Source: Nitrosospira sp. NpAV
Lineage (GTDB): Bacteria > Pseudomonadota > Gammaproteobacteria > Burkholderiales > Nitrosomonadaceae
NCBI RefSeq assembly: GCF_000832065.1
Contig: NZ_JXQM01000001.1
Coordinates: 62,001 to 126,000 of the forward strand
Direction of reading: 5' to 3'
DNA length: 64,000 bases
Shown piece after piece: positions 49,220-56,001 of the stretch (its first letter is position 1; every line of letters starts with the position of its first letter). The notes under the pieces are model-generated. The model saw nothing but the letters and a program-made list of their open reading frames with translations. It did not search any database and had not been told where the DNA came from. Position numbers and translations under genes: made by a program.

Positions 49220-49661
49220 GATAGATCTCCAAGTATGTACCCCGATTTTCATAAATTCGCGTGATGATTGCGCATGATTTTGTTTTACAAGGAGATTTGT
49301 GAAGAGTACGTGGTTATTCATATACTCGACTGAACTAAATTTCCATGCAAAACAAGAGACCAGTGAAGACGCGCCTCAATTTATGAAGCATCTGGGCAAA
49401 CTGCGTCTAAATACGTATCATTTCACGCAAGGCCCGCAATAATTTCTTTCTTTTCTTAATTCAACTGCATAGCCCTTAAGATCAAGGACTTTCGCCATGC
49501 AACTGTATTTATTATCGGGTTCTATGAGAATGGGGTCTGTACGAAACCCCACACTACAGGGCGGAATACCGAATTCCGACAATGAGCCGCAGAGACCTTG
49601 CCCACGCTTCTACATTCGATTTTTACAGCGATTCCATTTAAGTCCGGCCGACGGATGCCGG
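49220..49661. other. intergenic stretch with degenerate repeat
   Basis: 442 bp. The part 49246-49400 is a diverged copy of 53834-53985 (see repeat entries). The remainder up to 49661 lies downstream of the truncated Crp-like gene. I see no intact gene. Confidence 0.5.
49246..49400. repeat. degenerate interspersed repeat, copy 1
   Basis: Shares ATAAATTCGCG, GATTGCGCA, TGTTTT and TTTGTGAA blocks in the same order and spacing with 53834-53985, in the same orientation, with many substitutions and small gaps. Probably the remains of an old mobile or duplicated segment. Confidence 0.6.
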
Positions 49662-50081
49662 TTAGAAGCCTTGATCTGCAAAAATTAGTGCCTGCGCAAA
49701 ACGCAAGAGAAGATTCTGGAAGTCTCCACTCGATTCGAATTCCTTTTTAAGGAAGCTCGCATTGATGCGATAAGCACTCCCTGTACTTTGCACTACTTCA
49801 CGCACCGGATTGGTTTCTGCCCCCAGGAGAAAAGAGATACCGGTCAAACCCTGATTGCCGGTAGTCCCTATCTGCGTAGACAGGCCATTCTCCATCTCAT
49901 ACCGGCGTGCGACAAGACAAGTCGTGGGAAAATATAACTGCCTGATAGGGAACCCAGGCTCATGGATTATGTAACCTGCCGGCAACCGCACCAATTCAAG
50001 AAATGGTAACAAGCGCGTGTAACTTGCAGAAGGCAGCTCCGCAAGTATCCTATTCTGCTTAGGACCTTGGATCAGCGGCAT
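49662..50081 (-). pseudogene. truncated Crp/Fnr-family regulator, sensor domain only
   Basis: 139 residues matching only the N-terminal cyclic-nucleotide-binding-like domain of Crp/Fnr proteins of the type that begin with NRxLAxLP and contain PGxxIRxLYFP. The frame stops at LLLRFAQALIFADQGF, just where the dimer helix should continue into the DNA-binding domain; full-length relatives have about 230 residues. No helix-turn-helix continuation is visible downstream. It is probably a decayed gene, though a free sensor domain cannot be excluded. Confidence 0.7.
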
Positions 50082-50212
50082 GATGGTTCTCTCGATTCAG
50101 CGGACCCATGCTGCAGATCCTAATTTCCATGTGAGAAGTCCCTCATACAAGCCCCTTTCCATCGGCGAAAAATCGAAGGGGACGGTGCATGACTCTTTTT
50201 TTCACGCCTCGA

Positions 50213-50449
50213 CTATTTTTGTGGCCTGGCCTGACGGCCCTCGCCTGCCGCCGCATTTTTCCCATGCGCGGCCCCACCTTTTTGGCCGGCCCGGCTAGCT
50301 TCTTCAGAGGTGAATCGATGTGCGCTCCCTTTTTCATGAGCAGCTTTTCCGCCCTTGCTGGCGATTTCCCGTTGTTTGTTCTTGTCCATGGAGGCAAAGC
50401 CCCGCTTGCTGTACTTCCCTCCATCGCTTTTACTCTTGTCTGTACTCAT
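50213..50449 (-). CDS. KGG-repeat general stress protein (YciG/con-10 type)
   Basis: A 78-residue hydrophilic, Lys/Gly/Ala-rich protein with KGG motifs: RGFASMDKNKQREIASKGG and AGQKGGAAHGK. Such proteins are small, probably disordered, and accumulate under stress. The ATG at 50449 has a very strong ribosome-binding site (AGGAGGT, 5-6 nt upstream), which marks this frame as the real one among overlapping ones. Confidence 0.88.
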   Translation of the reverse strand: MSTDKSKSDGGKYSKRGFASMDKNKQREIASKGGKAAHEKGSAHRFTSEEASRAGQKGGAAHGKNAAAGEGRQARPQK

Positions 50450-50770
50450 GCCTACCTCCTGACGTGCAAATCTAAGTTTCCGTTTCTCCTTCGGCGCTCT
50501 TGCTCTTGGTCACGGCCTGCGCATCGATGCCTCCAGAGGCTTGTCTCCACCATTAAAAAAAGTGCGAGATCATGGCATATTAATAAGCAGAACGGCCTTG
50601 GACTGTACGGCGACACACATAAGAACTCTGATTAATCCGTCCGGGGAGGACGCATTGCTCAGGGATGCGAAGTACAAGATATTAAATTAACCTAAATCCG
50701 GTAGTTAAATGGAGCGGATTTGGGGTGGAAAATGGAAGTGAGCAGAAACGAGTAGAGAAGGGATTCTGGT
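50450..50770. other. intergenic stretch with one interspersed repeat copy
   Basis: 321 bp between two minus-strand genes. It must contain the promoter of the stress protein. A copy of the short repeat lies at 50687-50707. No gene seen. Confidence 0.45.
50687..50707. repeat. short interspersed motif copy
   Basis: TTAACCTAAATCCGGTAGTT, a consensus-like copy in the gap between the DUF4870 gene and the KGG stress protein gene. Confidence 0.55.
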
Positions 50771-51175
50771 TCAGACCGGCATGGGTCTACCGTCATTGAG
50801 TGCAATCCAGCCGCGGACTATGCGGTAAAGTACCCAGACACCAGCGCCTACGGCCACAATATATGCGAGGACGATACCAATCACTGTGATGAACAGCAAT
50901 GCTGCGGCTACCACCCAAAGCAACGTATACCAGAAGGTGCGTATTTGCCAGCCAAAATGCGAATCGAGATAAGTTCCGCGCACGTCATTACGCTTTGCAT
51001 AGTTGATAATTACCGCGATTATGGAAGGCCAGCCGGTGAGAAAAGTCGTAATGATAAGCGCTGGCCCGAGAATGCCCATCAGAACGCTAAAACCGTGCAG
51101 CAGATAAATAATATGGGTCAACCGGACAAGACCGTCCTCAGGAACAACTGATACACGTAGATGACTGTCGGTCAT
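50771..51175 (-). CDS. DUF4870-type membrane protein
   Basis: A 134-residue protein with three to four transmembrane helices and the family pattern: LTHIIYLLHGFS in helix 1, IIAVIINYAKRNDVRGTYLDSHFGWQIRTFW between helices, and a final RIVRGWIALNDGRPMP. Function unknown; a structural or carrier role in the inner membrane has been suggested for such small proteins, but nothing in the context supports a specific one. Confidence 0.82.
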   Translation of the reverse strand: MTDSHLRVSVVPEDGLVRLTHIIYLLHGFSVLMGILGPALIITTFLTGWPSIIAVIINYAKRNDVRGTYLDSHFGWQIRTFWYTLLWVVAAALLFITVIGIVLAYIVAVGAGVWVLYRIVRGWIALNDGRPMPV

Positions 51176-51275
51176 GGCGTTGTATCTCGTGAATGGTTCA
51201 ATGATTCCTTAGTCCCGGATATTTCATAAATTGCGCAGGCCAGCAAGGACACACGTCAATTATGAACCACCCGCG

Positions 51276-51443
51276 TTAAGTTTTTTCAGGATCTTCCGTA
51301 TTCGACCCATCCAGAGCCTGGTCCGGAGTATTGCCGGGCTGCCCCTTACTCTTATCCAGTTTACGCCGCCTTTTTTCGTCCTGCTTCTTCTTCTTGATTA
51401 AATCCCTTTGGCGTTTCTCATACTGAAAATTGGGTTGTGCCAA
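51276..51443 (-). CDS. small lysine-rich protein
   Basis: A 55-residue frame from a TTG at 51443 (GGGG about 8 nt upstream) to TAA at 51276. It starts MAQPNFQYEKRQRDLIKK and continues as a basic, strongly charged helix (Lys/Arg/Glu/Asp), then an acidic Gly/Asp/Pro tail. I recall similar short EKRQ..KKKK proteins in betaproteobacteria, but cannot check. It is too short for most gene callers and has a non-ATG start. Function unknown; nucleic-acid binding is a guess. Confidence 0.6.
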   Translation of the reverse strand: MAQPNFQYEKRQRDLIKKKKQDEKRRRKLDKSKGQPGNTPDQALDGSNTEDPEKT

Positions 51444-51859
51444 CTTATTACCCCTTTAGAGATATATTGCTATAAAAATTGGAGAAATCGATTCTTCTCA
51501 GGTGATTCTATACATAAGCCAGATCTTCCGCCCAAACAAAATAGAAAGCAGACCCTAAAACAACAGGCACTTTGGATTCAGTTTCATTCTTTTGAAAGAC
51601 TTGCAACGTACTCGCGGAAATACCCCACTATTCTCAACCCTGATAATCCGTTAGGATGCGAGATGACGGCGAGGCAGGTGCGAGAGGGTTTTGCCGGTTG
51701 GGGAGAGTCCGCTCACCCGGATAGGCTCGCAGAGCCGCCTAATGAATTATCAAGGTTTAGGCCGTTCACCAGAAGGATACTTTAAAGCATGCCTATAGCA
51801 TGGAGATTATCGAATCAAATGTGAAACCAGGAAAACGACTCGCCATACTCATCTGACAC
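51444..51859. other. intergenic stretch with a small inverted-repeat element
   Basis: 416 bp upstream of the small lysine-rich gene and downstream of iscS. A 125-codon plus-strand open frame covers much of it, but it overlaps the repeat element at 51635-51759 and has no ribosome-binding site, so I do not call it a gene. Confidence 0.5.
51635..51759. repeat. small element with inverted ends (MITE-like)
   Basis: Left end CCTGATAATCCGTTAGG (51639-51655) is an imperfect inverted copy of the right end, whose reverse complement reads CCTTGATAATTCATTAGGCG (51739-51758). A further copy of one end occurs at 54921-54952. About 125 bp, no coding capacity for a transposase. Confidence 0.55.
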
Positions 51860-53014
51860 TTAAAGCGTAACCATGCTCATCCGTTTCAATTCATCCGCCA
51901 CGCCGCTCAGTGCTTTAAGGAAATTTTCCACCTGAGCCGGGGTGTTGTCGCTGCCCAGACTTACTCGCACCGCGCAACGCGCCAGCATGGATTCCACTCC
52001 CATTGCTTCAAGCACATGACTTTGGCCAGGATTTACACTGGAGCAGGCGGCACCACTGGCTACCGCGAAACCCGCCCTGTCGAGACGAACAACCAGCGTA
52101 TCGCCTTCAATACCCGGTAATGCAAAATAGCACGTGTTAGGCAAACGTGATGCGCTCAACCCAAAAATAACGGCACCCATTTCAGCCAACCCCTGTTCCA
52201 ATTGTGTCCGCATGGCCGCAATGCGGGAGGCGCTCTCTGCTATCCTCGATTTAACCAATCCGCAGGCTACGCCAAAGCCGACAATGGCAGGAACATTCTC
52301 GGTACCTGAACGCAATCCATTTTCGTGCCCTCCCCCGTAAATAAGTGGCTTAAGCAATACCCGTTTGTCGATAACCAGTGCCGCCGCCCCTTTGGGGCCA
52401 TAAATCTTATGGGCGGATAACGTCATGGCATGTACGTTGAGCGACGCGAAATTCACTGGAATTTTGCCAAACGCCTGTACCGCGTCAGTGTGCATCCACG
52501 CGCCGCATGCCCTGGCTTTCTCCGAAATCGCCGCCACATCCTGAATTACACCGGTTTCATTGTTCGCCAGCATCACCGACACCAGGCCAGGTTGCTGCTC
52601 CTTTACGGCATTGTCAAAATCAGTCAGACTCACCCGTCCCAGATTATCGACAGCCAACCGGTGCAGGTTCCATTTCGCATTTGCGCTTCGCGTCAACTCC
52701 CGAGCTGCCCGCATCACGCATGGATGTTCAACCGCGCTGACAATGATTCGTGCGGGTTTCAGGTAGCCCGCCGCACCTTGAATGAACAGGTTATTGGCTT
52801 CTGATCCGCCGCTGGTAAAAATCACTTGGGCAGGCTGCACGCCGATCGAATCCGCTACTTGTTCGCGTGCCTGATTAACTGCTCGGCGGGCTTCCACGCC
52901 ACGGGCATGGCGACTGGAGGGGTTGCCGAATTTTGCCCGAAAATACGGCGACATTGCATCCAGCACGGCATCGTCGACCGCAGTAGTGGCATTATGATCG
53001 AAATAAACGTCCAT
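51860..53014 (-). CDS. iscS: cysteine desulfurase (IscS/NifS family)
   Basis: A class V aminotransferase-fold, PLP-dependent cysteine desulfurase of 384 residues from MDVYFDHNATT at 53014; a GTG four codons upstream is an alternative. The PLP Lys is in SAHKIYGPKG and the catalytic Cys in ASGAACSSVNPGQSHVL, a short loop of the group I type. Its direct upstream neighbour is an IscR-type regulator (64 bp), as in isc operons, but no iscU, iscA, hscBA or fdx follows. It differs clearly from the SufS of this window. Confidence 0.93.
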   Translation of the reverse strand: MDVYFDHNATTAVDDAVLDAMSPYFRAKFGNPSSRHARGVEARRAVNQAREQVADSIGVQPAQVIFTSGGSEANNLFIQGAAGYLKPARIIVSAVEHPCVMRAARELTRSANAKWNLHRLAVDNLGRVSLTDFDNAVKEQQPGLVSVMLANNETGVIQDVAAISEKARACGAWMHTDAVQAFGKIPVNFASLNVHAMTLSAHKIYGPKGAAALVIDKRVLLKPLIYGGGHENGLRSGTENVPAIVGFGVACGLVKSRIAESASRIAAMRTQLEQGLAEMGAVIFGLSASRLPNTCYFALPGIEGDTLVVRLDRAGFAVASGAACSSVNPGQSHVLEAMGVESMLARCAVRVSLGSDNTPAQVENFLKALSGVADELKRMSMVTL

Positions 53015-53077
53015 CACCTCTTTCACCTCTCTGGAGCGAGCGGCATCCCAATGCGTCCGGGTTCTGGAATCCGTTGA

Positions 53078-53548
53078 TCAAGCCAGAACTGTTTCTTCGG
53101 ACTGCTTGCACGCCCTCATATCCTGCAATACCGCAATATCTTTTACTTTAGGATTGGCCACGAGTTGCTCCAGCGTGACCAGCGCCAGGTAATCGCGTAT
53201 TCTGACATTAAGGCTGGCCCACAAATCGTGAGTCATACAGCGCTGATCATTGTGACAGTTTTCCTTGCCTCCGCATTGGGTTGCATCAATCGGTTCATCC
53301 ACGGCGAGAATAATGTCTACCACAGACACTTCGCTCATCGGTTTCGCCAGGCAGTAACCGCCCCCGGGCCCACGCACGCTGCCCACCAATTTGTTGCGAC
53401 GCAGTTTCCCGAATAATTGCTCCAGGTAAGACAGCGAAATCTTCTGACGTTCGCTGATTCCTGCCAACGTCACAGGCCCTTGGCTGCCGTGCAAGGCGAG
53501 ATCAATCATTGCTGTTACGGCAAAGCGTCCCTTGGTCGTCAATCGCAT
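53078..53548 (-). CDS. iscR: IscR-type Rrf2 regulator 2
   Basis: A 156-residue Rrf2 regulator closely similar to the SUF-associated one, with the same Fe-S ligands at Cys92, Cys98, Cys104 and His107 (QCGGKENCHNDQRCMTHDLW). It lacks the PERER repeats at the C-terminus. AAGGAG lies about 8 nt before its ATG. No type 1 site as good as those before the SUF operon is visible upstream, only a half-site (AGTCAAC) near 53577-53583. Confidence 0.93.
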   Translation of the reverse strand: MRLTTKGRFAVTAMIDLALHGSQGPVTLAGISERQKISLSYLEQLFGKLRRNKLVGSVRGPGGGYCLAKPMSEVSVVDIILAVDEPIDATQCGGKENCHNDQRCMTHDLWASLNVRIRDYLALVTLEQLVANPKVKDIAVLQDMRACKQSEETVLA

Positions 53549-54160
53549 TTTCTGCTCCTTATGAGAATTGATACAGAGTCAACATGGAATAATCATTAAA
53601 TATCCGGTGGTTGGACGGGGGTAAGGCGCGGTTTTCGAGCGCAAGGAGCAACGACGCGGAATGGCTGTTCCACTCGCTTCGTCGCGGACCCACTCAAAAA
53701 ATGAGAATCAAATGACACAATAATTCCTTAAAAAATCAAAATCACATACTGACAAATAAGCGGTCGGCTGCCGGATTTAGAATAATATCTTGTGCGTAAG
53801 CCCTTGAACCGTCATTCTTCGGACCCCGAATGTTCCATAAATTCGCGCGACGATTGCGCAGGATTCTGTTTTGCAGACTTTGTGAAAAGTGACGCAAGTA
53901 TCCGTACACCCGACTGAACAAACTGCTATAGAAATAAAAAGACCAGCGAGGAAGCGCAATCAATTTATTAAACATCCGGGATAATACCCGACAATGTTTG
54001 TCAAGTATATAAAGTCCCTTTAACGCAGTCAACTATTTTGTTTGGGTAACCAGGAGCCCAGCTTATCCATGGAAATCTTCTGACTCGAACTTTGAAGGCA
54101 TGCACTCAAGCCCCTGAAAAGGGAGCCGCGTGTATGAATTGATGGGAACCGCCGGGATAT
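53549..54160. other. long intergenic region with repeats
   Basis: 612 bp between the regulator start and the trmJ stop. It holds a degenerate copy of the short repeat (53594-53621) and copy 2 of the 150-bp repeat (53834-53985). Minus-strand open frames in it, up to 96 codons, resemble no protein I know. No intact gene. Confidence 0.5.
53834..53985. repeat. degenerate interspersed repeat, copy 2
   Basis: Second copy of the block at 49246-49400, with the same order of conserved words (ATAAATTCGCG, GATTGCGCA, CTGTTTTGCAGACTTTGTGAA, GACTGAAC, GACCAG). Divergence suggests an old duplication. Confidence 0.6.
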
Positions 54161-54910
54161 TTATTCGGAGATCCCCGGCTGCGACTGCATCCGCTTCTCG
54201 AGAGCGCTCAGAATTCCCCGCAATATATTTATCTCTTCTTTTTCCAACCGCGCGCGGGCGAATAACCGTCGCATCCGTTGCATGAATCGTTTCGGTTCCC
54301 GGGGATCCAGAAACCCACAGCTAATAGCCGCCCGCTCAAGATGAAGATAAAGCAGTTCAACTTCATCGAACTCCGCCAGGTTGCTTGCCGCAGGCGAAAG
54401 AGAACTTAATTCCGGCATCGCCATGCGTAATTCGTATGCTATTACCTGGACGGCACTGGCGAGATTGAGGGAAGAATAGTCCGGATCGGCCGGAATATGG
54501 ATCATCATCTGGCATTTGCTTACCTCTAGAGTGGTAAGGCCGGACATTTCGGTACCAAAAACCACCGCAACCGGATACTGGCGCGCATGATTGAGCAACT
54601 CCAATGCTCCCTGCCGTGCATCAAAAACTTCGTGCGAAAGATCGCGCGTGCGTGCGGTAACCGCCGCCGCCAGGCCGGTACCGCTCAAGGATTCGTCAAG
54701 ACTCGCGCAAATTTTGGCCTGGTTCAGAATATCCCATGCGCCGGCAGAACGCGTTTCCGCTTCCTTATCGGGAAACGATCTGGGATTTACCAGATAGAGC
54801 GACCTCAAACCCATTGTTTTCATTGCCCGGGCGGTTGCGCCGATATTGCCGGGATGGCTGGTATGACTGAGTACGATGCGGATTTTATCCAGCGGAGAGG
54901 GGAGATTCAT
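54161..54910 (-). CDS. trmJ: tRNA 2'-O-methyltransferase TrmJ
   Basis: A SPOUT-family methyltransferase of 249 residues from MNLPSPLDKIRIVLSHTSHPGN at 54910. TrmJ methylates the ribose of nucleotide 32 in several tRNAs with S-adenosylmethionine. Motifs seen are NIGATARAMKTMGL near the N-terminus, VVFGTEMSGLT and the knot region YSSLNLASAVQVIAYELR. A C-terminal helical extension (about 75 residues) is typical. The upstream extension to 55003 is rejected because it contains repeat sequence. Confidence 0.93.
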   Translation of the reverse strand: MNLPSPLDKIRIVLSHTSHPGNIGATARAMKTMGLRSLYLVNPRSFPDKEAETRSAGAWDILNQAKICASLDESLSGTGLAAAVTARTRDLSHEVFDARQGALELLNHARQYPVAVVFGTEMSGLTTLEVSKCQMMIHIPADPDYSSLNLASAVQVIAYELRMAMPELSSLSPAASNLAEFDEVELLYLHLERAAISCGFLDPREPKRFMQRMRRLFARARLEKEEINILRGILSALEKRMQSQPGISE

Positions 54911-54920
54911 ATTGAACCCG

Positions 54921-54952
54921 GATAATCCTATTAGGCGGCTCTGTGAGCCTAC
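54921..54952 (+). repeat. partial copy of the inverted-end element
   Basis: GATAATCCTATTAGGCGGCT and the following CTGTGAGCCTAC match the reverse complement of 51721-51751 with few changes. It lies directly upstream of the trmJ start. Confidence 0.55.
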
Positions 54953-55113
54953 CTCAATGTGCGGCCGGGTTGCGGCCACCCTCGCCGCTTGCCGGGTATC
55001 CATAAACCAGGCTAGGGACTTTCTGCAACCGACAAAACTGTCTCGCTATCATCTCGCGTCCTCTGGGAGGATCTGGGTTAAAATTGCGTTCTACTCAATT
55101 CTGAATCCAAAAC

Positions 55114-55929
55114 ATGCACCCTATGCTCACCACCGCGGTTAAAGCCGCACGCCGCGCAGGCGGTATTATTAACCGGGCCGCGCAGAATCTCGATCTGCTG
55201 CATGTTTCGCGCAAAGCGCATAATGATTTTGTCAGCGAAGTCGATGGTGCAGCGGAAGAAGCCATTATAAAGGTGCTGCTGGATGCTTATCCCAATCATT
55301 CAATTTTAGCAGAAGAAAGCGGCGCTCAAGGCGAGTCGGAATACCAGTGGATCATCGATCCGCTCGACGGCACCACCAATTTTCTTCATGGCTTTCCGCA
55401 CTATTCGGTTTCCATCGCATTAATGCACAGGAACATACCAGTCCAGGCGGTCGTATACAATCCTTCCGGCAATGAATTATTCACGGCCAGCCGCGGGCAA
55501 GGCGCTTATCTCAACGATCATCGTTTGCGCGTGAGCAAGCGCACTCATCTCGGTGACTGCCTAATCGGCACCGGCTTCCCGTTTCGGGAGTTTTCGCACG
55601 TGGATGCCTACATGGCCATATTCAGGGGTATCATGCCCAGGGTTGCCGGCATCCGCCGTCCCGGGTCCGCCGCATTGGACCTCGCCTACCTGGCTGCGGG
55701 ACGCTACGATGGATTCTGGGAACTAGGATTATCCCCATGGGACATCGCCGCCGGTTGCCTGCTCATTACAGAAGCCGGCGGATTATTAGGCGACCTGGAA
55801 GGCAACGCCACCTATATGCACAGCGGCAACTTGCTTGCAGGCAATCCGAAGATTTTTGCGCAACTGCTGCAAGTCATTGCACCTCATTTGACGAACGAGT
55901 TAAAGGGGGAGATAGATAACGATCAATGA
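55114..55929 (+). CDS. suhB: inositol-1-monophosphatase SuhB
   Basis: A 271-residue metal-dependent sugar phosphatase of the IMPase family. Metal-binding motifs are DPLDGTTN (residues 82-89) with the upstream ILAEESG glutamates, and [15 protein letters not shown] near the C-terminus. SuhB acts on myo-inositol 1-phosphate and in E. coli also takes part in rRNA transcription complexes. It is divergent from trmJ (about 200 bp), a common neighbour pair in betaproteobacteria. Confidence 0.95.
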   Translation: MHPMLTTAVKAARRAGGIINRAAQNLDLLHVSRKAHNDFVSEVDGAAEEAIIKVLLDAYPNHSILAEESGAQGESEYQWIIDPLDGTTNFLHGFPHYSVSIALMHRNIPVQAVVYNPSGNELFTASRGQGAYLNDHRLRVSKRTHLGDCLIGTGFPFREFSHVDAYMAIFRGIMPRVAGIRRPGSAALDLAYLAAGRYDGFWELGLSPWDIAAGCLLITEAGGLLGDLEGNATYMHSGNLLAGNPKIFAQLLQVIAPHLTNELKGEIDNDQ

Positions 55930-56001
55930 TCCTGAATCCGGAAGTCGCGAGTTCACTCGCAGCCTGCTGCGACGCAACGCAGAAAAAGAGGAGTAACGCC
56001 A

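Noticed and set aside
51408-51785. 125-codon plus-strand open frame
   Set aside because: It covers the inverted-end repeat and the antisense of the small lysine-rich gene, lacks a ribosome-binding site, and its translation is explained by repeat sequence.
53742-54032. Possible transposase remnant in a 96-codon minus-strand frame
   Set aside because: The translation shows no DDE or other transposase motif; the region is better described as a degenerate repeat of unknown origin.
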